Shown: positions 37,721 to 49,839 of the stretch, one piece after another
Layout: each line of letters starts with the position of its first letter
Position numbering within the stretch: the first letter of the stretch is position 1
Origin: Macrotrachela quadricornifera
Lineage: Eukaryota; Rotifera; Eurotatoria; Philodinida; Philodinidae
Reading direction: 5' to 3'
NCBI GenBank assembly: GCA_022393335.1
Contig: JAJEKB010001187.1
Coordinates: 29,042 to 93,041 of the forward strand
Length of the DNA: 64,000 bases
The notes under the pieces: model-generated
What the model was told of the DNA's origin: nothing
What the model saw: the letters and a program-made list of their open reading frames with translations, nothing else
Databases searched by the model: none
Made by a program: the position numbers and the translations under genes

Positions 37721-38520
37721 AAGATAATAAAATCATTAGCATGTTTTTGAGTTGTAACAAATAAATCTAAAACTACATGATTTATCTACGAAGGATTAAC
37801 TAATATTAATCCTCCAATAATATCAATTGCAAGAAAAAAAATTGAATAAATATAAATATCAATCTACAAGCATTGAAAAGAATCATAAATCCTTTTAATA
37901 ACCATCAATTTAAAACATTTCATCACATATTGGTTAAAAATAAATATCATCAATAGCTTCAAAAGAATCATCGGATGCTATCACACATTAATACAAAAAA
38001 CAAAATACATATTCATTAACTATCAATCAAGGTCTATAGATCTTCTTAAAAGTCTTATTCAGCATAATTAATAAATTAAACAAAAATTAATAAATTCCTT
38101 CTAGCAATATTTAATACAGATAGTTGATAAAATCTATAATTTATGTTTTTAATTACTAATCTTTCAATGGTAATTATCTAAAGTATACTTCTAATAATTA
38201 AGATCATTATAGATAAATTGCAATAATTATAAACAATACAAGTATATTCATTTGACACCTATACGAATATTAGTGATAAGAAATGAAATGTGCGATAAAA
38301 TAATAATAAACAATAAAATATGTAGTTTATATCGATGTTGATAAAAAAGGAAGAAAGTTTTTGTTTATTAATATATGAATATAGAATCAAGATGATATAA
38401 AAAAAAAATCGAAAGATTAAATTAATCGAAACGACTAATACAATATGATGAAAAAATCTTTTTTGAATTTTGATTTTCCTTTTGTTTAATCAAAATGTTT
38501 TTTTTTTATATTGAAAAATT
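37721..38520. other. Intergenic, possible further pseudogene debris
   Basis: Stop-rich on all frames. Isolated peptide-like stretches on the minus strand (for example LAIDIIGGLILVNPS near 37800) hint at decayed coding sequence, but nothing assignable. Confidence 0.35.
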
Positions 38521-39419
38521 TTAATCATCAAATTCTTCTTTATCAAAGATATATTCTCCAAGACCAGAACCAACACGTCGTAAATTGGTAATATATTCAG
38601 CATATTCTTTAATTGATTTAACCTAAAATTAAAATAATATATATATATATATATATAAATAATTTCCAAATAAATAAATTTATTTACTTGGTCTTCAAGA
38701 AACTCTCCTTCAAGATAATCTGTAAGATGTGGATCACTAAATAAAGATTAAATTTTAATAAATATATATATATATACTTTTTTTTATTAAATATTATACT
38801 TATGCTTCGAAGCAAAAGCATGCAATTCGAGCAATGCTTGATAAACATCTTTTTCTAATTGTAATGCCGTTTCATGAGCTTCAAGAGGTGAACTCCAGCT
38901 TTGTTGTTGTGGTTTCTAAATTTAAAAAAACAATAACAAATGATTATTATTATTATTATAAATATTCAAATATTTTAACTAACTTTAACATCCAAAAGTA
39001 CAATAGTACCACCACGTTTATTTTGATATTCCATAAATTTATTTGCATGTTCACGTTCTTCTTCCGACATTTTTTTAAAAAATTTATGATGTCCTAAATA
39101 TTTTCAATAATAAGAAAATAATTTAAATGTAGTTTTTTTTTCTACCTTTTAAAGCAACATCTGCACGATCAAAATGATGTGCCATAGCCATATAAACATA
39201 GCTTGCATACAATTCCAAATTAATCTGACGGTTAATCAGACCTTCATTATCTTCATGATAATTACTAAGAAAAAAAAGAAAGAAAAGAATTTTTTAAATT
39301 GAAAATATATAAAATTACTATCGGACGAGATTTTCTCGTGATTGATTTGATGCAACCGGAGCTTTTTGACGATCTGGTTGTTCATGTTGTTGTACATCAA
39401 CTTTTTTTTCCATTGACAT
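38521..39419 (-). CDS. FTH1: Ferritin heavy-chain-type subunit
   Basis: Six exons (39319-39419, 39146-39264, 38984-39093, 38800-38915, 38688-38736, 38521-38622) give 198 aa. Ferritin forms a 24-subunit shell that oxidises Fe(II) and stores iron. All ferroxidase ligands of H-type chains are visible: the Glu and Tyr in [18 protein letters not shown], Glu and His in [11 protein letters not shown], Glu in ALQLEKDV and Gln in FLEDQVKSI. The C-terminus is [19 protein letters not shown]. About 30 extra residues at the N-terminus ([18 protein letters not shown]) precede the first helix; there is no clear signal peptide, so it is probably cytosolic. An iron-responsive element lies 80 nt upstream, implying translational control by iron regulatory protein. 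Confidence 0.96.
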
Positions 39420-39499
39420 GCTTATAAATAGTTAATTATTTAATGATATATATATATATACGAAAAGTTTTTGGAGGGAACGATGACGTTTAATACACA

Positions 39500-39540
39500 C
39501 GATTTGTAACGAACAGTCACTGCTGCTGCAAAACAAATCG
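39500..39540 (-). promoter_or_regulatory. Iron-responsive element (IRE) in the ferritin leader
   Basis: On the minus strand a six-base CAGTGA loop (39517-39522) is closed by a 5-bp upper stem (AGCAG with CTGTT, one G-U pair). An unpaired C (39528) follows on the 5' side, then a lower stem in which GATTTG pairs with CAAATC at the base and two T-T mismatches sit in the middle. CAGUGN loop, 5-bp stem and C bulge are the canonical IRE. It lies 80 nt before the ferritin ATG, the usual position for translational repression by IRP in low iron. Whether this segment is in the mature mRNA depends on the transcription start and on an AG motif just before the ATG. Confidence 0.85.
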
Positions 39541-40121
39541 ACTAACAAACTGAAGAAAAAATGACGGCAAATATCTATATTTATACGATACGAGAAGAAA
39601 AATAAAAAATCGAGAGAAAAGAAGAGAACAGAAAAAAGTACAAAGGTCGTTTCTTTTTCTTCGAGTATAATCTACATGTAATCGTCTCGAACATTGACGC
39701 TATCAGGAAGAAAAAAAGACGAGAGAGAGAGAGAGCTTCATTTCTATTACATATCTATTCGACACATTCAATACAAGAGATATAGAAGAAGAAAAAATAG
39801 AAAAAAAAAGCTATGAAAATTTGCAGAAAGAGATAAACATCTGATATGAAAGAAAGAGAGAAGGAATGACAAGAAAAATTTCAGAGATTATTTAGCTGAA
39901 TATTTTAAGAATAATGATAAAAAAAAGGTCGTAGCATCACCTGATATTCTCATACGTACTGAAGACGTGTAAAAATGAATTGGTATCTTTTGTCAATAGA
40001 AAAAAATAATCTAATACATTCATTCTGAGAAAATCAATGAAATGTATGTGTTAGTATTCAATTTTTAAACTCAAAATAGTGCAAAATCAATGCATTAATG
40101 TATTTATGTCTATATAAGATA
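39541..40121. other. Intergenic; ferritin upstream region
   Basis: Purine-rich on the plus strand, with a GA microsatellite near 39721-39736. It should hold the ferritin promoter. No gene seen. Confidence 0.45.
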
Positions 40122-40645
40122 TTAACCCATTATTTACGAATTTTTTTTAATAGTGAAAATAGATGTTTATTCAATTAAAAACTATCATCAAAAGTGTTTT
40201 AGGGTATGATAAGCTTTGAAACAGTCAATTACACATAATCCAACATTACATCCTTTACACTGATATCTTGTATATTTGACTGATTTTCATCTTTTTTGGT
40301 ATAAGAACATACACAACATTTCCTTTGAGCAGTAGCTTTTGAGCAGATAAGCATAGTGGTGAATCAATTGTTGGTCTCCCCGATAGAAATTCATTTTTAT
40401 TTACCATATTTTGATAGAATATTTTTTATCAGTTGAATATTCTTTGAATTTTGCGTTTTATATTGCACCATATCTAGATTTTTCTAATATTTAGAAGTAT
40501 TGACAGGATTATTTTATCAATACAGGAAAAGTACTCTAAAGACTGTTTCTATTCATTTCTGATTGATTTGAAATATATACCATTCCTAAACTTTGAGAAA
40601 ATACTCGAGGTGATATATATACCACATCTGCCAACAAAGGGTTAA
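40122..40645 (-). mobile_element. Internally deleted piggyBac-like element
   Basis: Bounded by TTAA at 40122-40125 and 40642-40645, the piggyBac target. The ends are inverted repeats: TTAACCCATTATTTACG at the left; read inward from the right, TTAACCCTTTGTTGGCA. On the minus strand near the left end is the piggyBac C-terminal Cys-rich domain: KCCVCSYTKKDEN, then after a shift YTRYQCKGCNVGLCVIDCF and KAYHTLKHF before a stop. Everything upstream of that domain (the DDD catalytic core) is missing from the ~520-bp copy. Non-autonomous derivative of a once-coding element. Confidence 0.8.
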
Positions 40646-42509
40646 AAGAAACAATACTTCTGTTAATAAATCTCAAATTTTAATATCGATCATACAATAT
40701 GAAAAGATAAATTTGCTAAAAAAAAAAATTTTTAGCTTGAATAGATATGATTTACAAATAAGTATTTGTTCATATTAAATGTTAATATTCTTGTAAATTA
40801 TAAGCAAAAAAAATACAGTCTTATTAACAATATAATTATATTCAAAAATTTTTCTTCATTACTAGAATAGATTAATTCTGAAAATGAAATCGATCTATTG
40901 ACTTTTCTAGAAAATGATTGCAATAAAAAAAATTTTCTTATCTAATATGTCACATTGCTATGGTATCAAGAATAATCAAATAAAAACAATAAAAAAAAAA
41001 TGCAAGATAACAATGTTCCTACGTTTTGCTTTCATCATGTCGTATATTATACAATCCATACTTGTGATAACCTTTAAAAAAGAACGAATACTTTTAATAA
41101 AATGACGTAGGTTTTATAATCAATTTCAAAAACACAATTTCTATATTTGAAATCTAAAAAATACATAAAAAAAAACCAAGAAACTTCATCAACACGTTCT
41201 TTATAGTTTTATAAAAGAATATTTATTATCAGCTCGTATTTCAAAATTATTTTTTTTTATTTTTCTTGTCTTCAATAAATTTGCCATAAAATCTTGAGAA
41301 TATTTTCCAAATGTTATTATTTTACGTAATGAAAGTAGCAATAATTATACGAAAATTCTTTACTAAACTCATTATAAATAATATAATAATCATGAGATTC
41401 TATCGAAAAGAATGTGTTAAATAGGTTCTAATTCTGAAAACTATAATAAACAGATAAGATTTTAAGTATCAACTTTCTTAATTCGATTATTTAATAAACA
41501 TATTTTAACATAATAAAATTGTGTATGTAACTGTCAGATATTTACAAATATTTTAAAAATATCATCGAAATTTTCTATCTAAAATTGTAAGATATAACTT
41601 GCCAGAAAATATGGCTGGTAAATAGAGGTTTGAACATTAAATATATTTTTATTTACGAAGAATAGTCAAAAATTCATTCTGTTTTTCTATACTAAGCGTT
41701 TGTTAACTTTTCATCAAACTGTCGACTAACTTTCAAAAAGAATATGGTTAAATAAATGTTTGCTATTTTAATAGATATATGTAATTATATAAGAATAGAC
41801 TCACACATATACATATTCATCATGCGTGGTAGAAGAATAGTGAAATCATCAAAACAAAAAATATTTTTTTGAAGTTTGAATGTAACAGAACATAATACCT
41901 TCAATCAAGTAATCTTATCTTATTAATTGAATATTAACATATAATGAGAGCTATAAAGTGTATTATATTTAAATGAAATTTGTCATGAAAACATAAAATT
42001 CATATTAAGTGAAAAGTGGGTCATCTATACATAAACCCTATTATTGATAGAAAGAAAAATGAATACATCATGTGAAGATTACTCATGTGTGACTGTAATG
42101 TAGAAAAGTATAGAAATATATACCATCAATCATTATAAATGGATAATAAATTATCAAATCGTATTTTTATTATTATTACATATTCCAATCAATGAATATT
42201 TGTCAGTTAAATTTTATAAATATTTATTATGATTATCTATTAAATTTTCATTTAAGATTGTAAACATATTTTCATTATTTTTTCTTTCTTTAGATAATAT
42301 TCAACACAATCTTTTGTAAGAACTTTATATATAGTACATTTTATTTTTTTTAAAGAAGCAAAAAAAAATACAGTTATTGTTCAAAGAAAGAAAAAAGTGA
42401 ATAATATAATAATAAGAAAAGAAAATAAGCACAGAAAAAAAAGAAGAGGAATAATTGATCTACACGGTTTTCATCAATAGTGCAGATAAATCAAATGAAT
42501 AAACAATTG
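40646..42509. other. Intergenic, no gene identified
   Basis: Very AT-rich, about 1.9 kb, with no domain-bearing frame. Its right end is the 3' flank of the MOSPD1-like gene. Confidence 0.45.
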
Positions 42510-43554
42510 TTATCGTCGAATAAAAACTACAGTTAAAAGACCTACATATAACAAAATATATATATATATGTATGTATTTAATATAAATTAAAAAATCTAA
42601 ATATATTTACCAAGGACATAACTAGCAATTACTTTTGCATTAGTTGTCATATGTAAATAAGATGGTATACGTGTACTTAAACTATTTTTATTATCGGGTA
42701 CTGTTGGTAATATAAGTATGAATGCACAAATGGCACCAAGAATGGCTAGAATAAAAACAACCAATGGATCTCCTGAAATAAAAAATAATCATAAGTATGT
42801 TTTTGTTTTTTTCTGTTGAATTATATTAATTCAGAATATTACTTGTTTCTTGTTGTGTAACAGTTACTGGATTTGTTATTGCTGTATTTATTCTATTTCG
42901 ATTTGATCCACCGGTTATACTAGGTTCTTCATCAAAATTTTGTTCTATTGGTTTATAGGATAAAATTGAACAAGTAACATCTCGTTTACCTATCAAGAAA
43001 AAAAATTTATGTATATATATATATATATATTTAATTTTTTCTTTTTACCGATAAGATCTTGAGATTTTCGACGATCAAAATATTGTATACGAATTTTATG
43101 TACAACATTTTGGTTTGTTGATGATGCTGATGTGTCAAGAAGACGAACAATTCTAATAAAATGAATTTTATTTTAATTGATAATATAGATATAAAATATA
43201 TCTTACGTATCTACTGAGTGTTGTGCACGAATTTCACCTTGTGGTTCGGCGATTGAATATTTTCGTGAAGCTGTGCATAACACTAAGAAAAAAAAAACAA
43301 ATCTTGTAAAATAAATAAAATAAAAAGAAATTATATTTACCTTTATAACGAACAACAAAATCATATGGATTGTAAAGTGTTAACACTTGAGAGAATGTAC
43401 TTGGATCATCTACAAATTAAAAAAAAAAGATCATTTTATAATTATAAAAAAAAAAGAAAATTTTTATCTTACCAAGATAAAAAAAAAGGGAATTCGATGA
43501 ACAATAGAAGGGTAATTGAGAAGCATTACTAGTCAAATGTGTTGGTAAGGACAT
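42510..43554 (-). CDS. MOSPD1: Motile sperm domain protein (MOSPD1/3-like)
   Basis: Seven exons (43473-43554, 43341-43409, 43207-43282, 43049-43152, 42843-42989, 42611-42772, 42510-42541) join in phase to 223 aa, close to the ~213 aa of MOSPD1. MOSPD proteins carry an MSP domain that docks FFAT-motif partners at ER membrane contact sites and are tail-anchored in the ER. Seen: the MSP core (FFYLGDDPSTFSQVLTLYNP, YKVLCTASRKYSI, a GEIRAQHSVDI strand); a linker; and a C-terminal pair of hydrophobic segments (VVFILAILGAICAFILILP; a second around VIASYVLGLLTVVF) with PSYLHM between them. The tiny last exon, 32 nt, replaces an early stop and yields LGLLTVVFIRR, which matches the family end; this supports the splice. 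Confidence 0.87.
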
Positions 43555-45033
43555 AAATACATCTGTAATGTATAAAAATGAAAGAAAAAATGAACTGAAA
43601 ATATTTAATAGACACACGAGGTGTCCGTCATTCAATGAGTCATTAAAAGCAGCTGACGATTACAGAAACAAAAAAATAAAGTCTATTTATTTATTAATTA
43701 TTGCGAAATATAGCAGATATAATTATACGACACTATTCAAATGAAATAAAGAATATGTCTATTGATTTTAAATTGCAAAAATCTACAACATCATTGGTAA
43801 GTTCAACTAAAAATATTTCGATTAAAAACAGCGCCATCTTTCATGATTTGTCGCTCTCTATGAATGTTTATCGAAATTTTAGTATAACATAAAAGCGATT
43901 GTAGACAGTAGTAACTAATAAAAAACTTCAAGAACAGATAATAATGGTAGAATTTTTTTTTATAAAAATTTATGTAAAATAGAATGAATTTTTGATAGTT
44001 AAATGATTAAAATTCAGTAGAAGCGATAAGGATTTAATATGATCTGAATAATAGGAGAAGTACCATTTTGCCATCGAAATATTGTATTTTTAAGCACAAT
44101 GCCGTAATTTTCCTGACGAAAAATGAGTTGAAAAGTTTTCTTGAAATTGATCTCGATGAAAACATTTTATTGTGAGAATTTCAGATCTTTGAATTGTTTC
44201 TATTCTAACATACAGCTATGATAAAGGTATGATTTTCAAACCATACACACACATCGGTAGATTTTTATATCCTTATTTCGAAATAAAAACAACCAAAAGA
44301 TCTTTTATTTCTTACAAGAATCACGGCATTATACTTAATAATACAGTATTTCAATAGTAAAAAGCTAGTAATTAGAGCTCTTTTCTGAATACTTTCGAAA
44401 ATCTTATTGTTTCTATTGGATAGTAGTAAAATATAATTATATTCCATATACACATATTTTATTGTAAAAAGATGTTTATAGAAGAGAATATATCGTAATA
44501 GAAGAATGGAAGAGTGCATATGACGTCATCGAAGAATAGATACAGAAGTACATATGACATTATGAAAGTAGAAGAATGTACAAAATTGTTTGATAATATC
44601 ATATGATTTATATATTTCTTAACAGTTCTCAGAGTTTATTCAACCGATATGGTGCCTACAGTCCTAACTCATCAGGAATTGCACTATTTTAGGACATCTT
44701 TCACAAGAATAGGATATATAAATCTAAACCATATTCTTGACATTACGATGATATCTGTCAAAAAATAGCAATCTCGATATCACGTTGTTCAGGATGAAAT
44801 ATGATTTGAGATATTTTATATCTACATAAATATCTAATTTAAATAAATTATATTATAACATTCCGAAAAAAAGATTGATAATCTAATCCTAAAAATTTCT
44901 TTTTCACTAATGCCATCTGTATAACATTTAGGATTGGTTACTTTACAATTATTAATATGTTTATCTTTTACTCCCTTTTTTTTCTTATTTCTTTGCATGT
45001 AAAATCAAGATATTCGCTATCAAATTAAGATAA
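43555..45033. other. Intergenic, nothing identified
   Basis: A 1.5-kb spacer between divergent genes. It should carry both promoters. Short frames at 43701-43892 and 44265-44519 have no support. Confidence 0.45.
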
Positions 45034-45861
45034 ATGGCTGAAATATCAAATGATAATAATTTGTAAATTTAATATTGATTTTAAATTTTCATTAATCTTC
45101 GTTTTATTTATTTTTTCTAGTACAAATTGGTCATTACCAAATCTTCAAAAGATTAATGTTCATGAATTATATACTCGACAACGTCAAAGTTTACGTCCAT
45201 GGTTTGAATTTTTTAATACAAATAAATTTAAACCACCTGTAAATATTCAAACAGGTATTTAAAATATTTGAATATGTAATTAAAAATATGTTGAAATTTA
45301 TTTCTTTAGCTTTTCGAAGACTTCTTACAAATGTTGAACATTTTCAAACAAATTATTTTTGTATTATTCTTATTTTATCAATTTATTGTGTGTAAGTTTT
45401 TTTTAATAGTTAAATTATTTTCGATAAAAAAACAAGATTTTCTCACTTTTTCTTTAAAATTAGATTAACAACTCCATCTTTACTTTTTGTTTTAATAGCT
45501 ATGGCTGCTGGTTGTTATTTAGTTAATATAAAAAATCGAGAAAAACAAATTGTCATTATGGGTATGTGAATATATTTAATTCTTAAATAATATTATACTT
45601 ATTTTTTATTTTATTTAGGACGTCAAATTCCATTGACACAACAATATTTTGCTGTACTTTGCCTTTGTATTCCACTATTGATTATAGTCGGAGCTGGTTC
45701 AGCTATTTTTTGGATTCTTGGTAATTAAAATACAAAAAAGAAATGATATAATTTATTTATATATATATATAGGGGCATCGGTATTTGTTATTGTTCTTCA
45801 TGCTGTTTTTCATCAAACACCAAATCAAGATGCATTTGGTTTACAAATGGAAGAAGTTTAA
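45034..45861 (+). CDS. RABAC1: Prenylated Rab acceptor 1 (PRA1 family)
   Basis: Six exons (45034-45062, 45121-45254, 45310-45391, 45464-45561, 45619-45720, 45773-45861) give 177 aa. PRA1 binds prenylated Rab GTPases at Golgi and endosomal membranes and helps their membrane recruitment. Seen: the N-terminal cytosolic part with RQRQSLRPWFEFF; then NVEHFQTNYF leading into the first hydrophobic hairpin (LILSIYCVLTTPSLLFVL); the GRQIPLTQQY loop; and the second hairpin (GAGSAIFWILGASVFVIV) ending in HAVFHQTPN. All motifs are in the order of vertebrate RABAC1 (185 aa). First of five same-strand genes; hexokinase starts 172 nt downstream. Confidence 0.93.
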
Positions 45862-46033
45862 TATTTATAAAAAAAAATAATCTCTAGAACAATTTTGTGA
45901 TATTTAATCTAAATCTGATCTGTTAATGTTTTTTCATTCTACATATTAACGATTTTTTTTTGAATATATTAATAATAAAATACATATAGGTATAGATATT
46001 TATCTTATTAATATCACATATACCTTATTTTAG

Positions 46034-49000
46034 ATGGCATCTTCATCTGATTATATAATTGAAGTTCGAATAGATGTTTTAAAAACATTAAAAATAGCTG
46101 GAATAGCAGCAGGTGTTTTAACAGCTATTGGTCTTGGTGCATATTATATACATCAACGTACGGAACGTACAAAACGTGTTATACTTCGTGATGAAGTTAA
46201 AAATATTCTTCAACCATTTCAATTAACAGATGAACAATTACGTCGTGTTATGGCTAATTTAAATACTGAAATGACAAATGGTTTAAAATCAAATGAAGAA
46301 TCGAATAAAAATGATTTAGCTATGTTTCCAACATATGTTCATTATGGACCAAGTGGACAAGAAACAGGAGAATATTTAGTTGTTGATTTAGGTGGTTCAA
46401 ATTTTCGTGTTTCACACGTTATTATTGAAGGACGAAATCGTTTACGTTTAAATAATAAAATATTTCTTATTCCACATTCATTATTATTAGGTGAAGGTGA
46501 AAAATTATTTGATTATATTGCTGAATGTTTACAAAGATTTATTGATGATAATAAATTAACTTTACATAAATCGGCTGATTATAAATTTTATTTAGGTAAA
46601 AGAATTTTTCTTTCAATAGAAGACGTCACTCTATTCTAAAATTCGAGAGTACATTGTTTGTAAAATGTACGAAAAATGAATACAGAAATATTGTGAAATT
46701 GATTCTAGTTTCGAAAATTTTTTGAATGCGATGATTAGAATCATACTGAGTTCAATACGTACGATTTAATAAGTTTATTTCACTTGTTCACGTGAACGAC
46801 AAGGTGAAATATCCTATCTTATTTAATTTATCATGATACCTGTCAAAAAATTATTCACTAACGTTTTCTTTTTCTTTCTTTCTGGTTGTTAAAAATTACT
46901 TTTACTAAATCATAACCAAAATCACGCGACTTTTGCTAGTAATTCTGAATTTTCTTCATGAAAAACTAGATTTTATATATAAAGATTATCATATTGAAAA
47001 TTATAGTATAAAACTAAGGCAATTTTGGTATATTTTAATCATTTTCAATGATTCCAGTTTCATCTATTATAATGACTGAAAAAAATTAAACGTAACTAGA
47101 AATGTGGAAACATACAATTTTTTACTCTGATTCCGAATATGATAATCTTTTTATACAAAATTCAATATTTGTTAGAGAAAACTGAGAATTTCTAGAAGCA
47201 ATTTCGCCATTTTCGTCTGAATTAAATGAAAGTGATTATTATCGATTAAGAAAAGAAAATAAAATACCATGCATATTTTTTTTTGCAGATGTCATGATAA
47301 ATTAAATGAGATAAGGTATTTAACACTATTAACTATGTAGAATAACTGAATGGATTTATAAAAACGTACGTACTACATTCGACGCCATTTGAGATTAGAG
47401 TCGATTTACCAACTTGTCTACGCTCTGTTTTTGATGCTGTGAATCAGTAAAAAGATCATCCTAAGACATGTATGTCTTAATTCATCTCTTTAAATGAATA
47501 ATTAAAGATAACTCTCTAATTATATTTTTAGCTTTTACATTCAGTTTTCCATGTAATCAAACAAGTTTAAGTCAAGCAACATTAGTATCATGGACAAAAG
47601 GTTTTAGTTGTACTGGTGTTGTTGGTAATGATGTTGTATTATTATTACAACAAGCAATTAATAGACGCAAGGTAAAACTAAAACTATATAAAATAATAAT
47701 AATTATATTCAAAATATATTTTAGAATCTAAAAATTCAAGTTGTGGCTTTAGTTAATGATACAGTCGGTACACTAATGGCATGTAGTTCAATATATCGTG
47801 ATTGTAAAGCTGGTGTTATTCTTGGTACAGGTAAAGAAAAATAATTATTTGTGAAATTCTTTTATAAGATATATAATTTATTAGGAATCAATGCATGTTA
47901 TTTTGAAAATCTTGAAAATGTACCAAAATGGACAGGTAGACAAGATCAAACAACAAAACAAATTGTTATTAATACAGAATGGGGTGCTCTTGGCAAAGTT
48001 AATAATTAAAATATTTTTTTAAGGTTCTTATTTGTTTTGTTTTTTGTTATAGCATGGTTGTCTTGAGTTTATTCGAACAAGTATTGATCGAGAACTTGAT
48101 GAATCAAGTTTAACACCTCATCAACAAGTATTTGAAAAAATGATTTCTGGTAAAAATTTAAAAAAAAATCAATATAATTTATTTACATTTTTTTTGGTTT
48201 TTTTTAGCTCTTTATCTTGGTGAAATTGTTCGTTTAATTATTGTTGATTTAGTTCAACGATCAATTCTTTTACCTGGTCGTATGCAAAAAACACCAAGTC
48301 TTCGATCTGATTATAATATTTTTCTTATTTTACGAGGTAAAATAATACAAAAGAATATATTAAACAAATTTTATTATAAATTCATAGGAAGTTTTTATGC
48401 AAAACATGTGGCTGATATTGAATGTGATACAAGTAAATAAAAAGAGAAAAAAATTTATTGAATAATTCAATTAATAATTCTATTTTAGCTGAAGATTTAT
48501 CAGTAACTGCATCGATTCTTACTTCAATTGGTATTCATGATCCATCCTATGATGATTGTTATATTATTCGCGAAGTTTGCAAAACAGTATCACTTCGTGC
48601 AGCGAAATTAGCTGCAGCAAGAAATAATTCAATTATTATGTGAATAGGTATAATATCCATTACATTTTTTTTTATCATGGCCGAGTTATTTAAAATCTAC
48701 TAATCAGTATAAATTATCAAACTATGAAAATAGAGTATTAGAAAAATTATATTTTATGTTCTCTGTAGATCTATAACAAATATTACTATGGGAATGTTAC
48801 AGACATACTGGAAAAACTTAATGCTTACTATATAATTAATATGAAACATGAGGGAGTTTCGGATACCTATGCTTTATCGTTCTCTATGATATACTATGAT
48901 TAAAAATTTTCTACTTGTTTTAGGAGATATACCTATGAATATTATTTATTCTTTAGCATGAGTTTTTCATTCAATTAATATTAAATATTGCCATTTATCC

Positions 49001-49585
49001 TATCTATTAATAGTTGCTTACATAATTTCCGAATAAATATAAGGTAAGAGACATGCTTATTTAACAGATTTGTTTTATTTTTATTTTGGACTAAATATAG
49101 TACTTTAATCATTACATTTCGGAGCATAGGTTTTGCCATTCTTTGCAAAGAATGCAAAAAAAAAATATGTTTACATTATCTGTCCATCAAATTACGATTC
49201 ACTTATTATAAAAGAAACCATCTATTGATTAAAATCATATAATATAATTGATCAATCATGCAAAAAAAACATTTTATCTTATTCTAGCTATTGCTGTACT
49301 TATTAATCGGCTCAATACATCTTCTGTAACAGTAGGTGTTGATGGTACACTTTTTCGTCATCATGAAAAATTCAAAAAAAATCTTATTCGTACTTTAAGT
49401 CGACTTGTACCACGAACTGTAAGTTTTTAATTAATGAAATTTGTTTTTTTTTTTTAAAAATAATTTTGTCTTTATTTAAGCATCGTTTGGTTCTTTCTGA
49501 AGATGGTTCATCAAAAGGATCAGCTTTGGTAGCAGCTGTTGATAGACGTATAAAAGAAACAGCTACATCATCATTATCATCATAA
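46034..49585 (+). CDS. HK: Hexokinase with N-terminal membrane segment; one in-frame TGA
   Basis: Ten exons (46034-46595, 47532-47671, 47725-47830, 47885-47997, 48053-48149, 48208-48336, 48388-48432, 48489-48647, 49288-49418, 49481-49585) span 529 codons including the stop. Hexokinase phosphorylates glucose with ATP at the head of glycolysis. Intact motifs: phosphate-1 loop [10 protein letters not shown], sugar-binding [12 protein letters not shown] and WTKGFSCTG, the catalytic Asp in [26 protein letters not shown], and the nucleotide-binding [16 protein letters not shown] and [12 protein letters not shown]. Residues about 16-41 form a transmembrane-like helix. Exon 8 has an in-frame TGA at 48641-48643, seven bases before the only in-phase GT donor with good context (48648). 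Read through it, length and alignment fit the family; terminating there would lose the last ~90 residues. No spacing defect elsewhere. Its ATG directly follows an AG acceptor motif. Confidence 0.85.
46596..47531. other. 936-nt hexokinase intron
   Basis: Splices LG after KFYL to FTFSFP in phase. It has only stop-rich frames and no element ends that I can identify. Confidence 0.5.
48648..49287. other. 640-nt hexokinase intron after the exon carrying TGA
   Basis: GTATAA donor at 48648, TTCTAG acceptor at 49285-49287. No coding potential seen inside. Confidence 0.5.
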
Positions 49586-49839
49586 TAATCTAATCAAAAT
49601 AATATACTATCTATTTATCTTTCAGGTGCATGAAATTCTCTTTAGATCTTTATCGTAGCATTATTCCTAGTCATCTCAACACACAAATTCTTTTTTTTTT
49701 CTTGTCATTGACCTTAGTTTTCTCCTATCACAAATCTGTTCAATCTTATTTATGTTTTAACTTTTTTTTTTTGTCGCTAGATGATTAGTAATTTTATTTC
49801 TGTTGTCATCTTAATTAAATAAAGAATCAAATCGTATTA

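Noticed and set aside
38640..38780. AT-dinucleotide runs resembling structured elements
   Set aside because: Simple AT microsatellites within ferritin introns.
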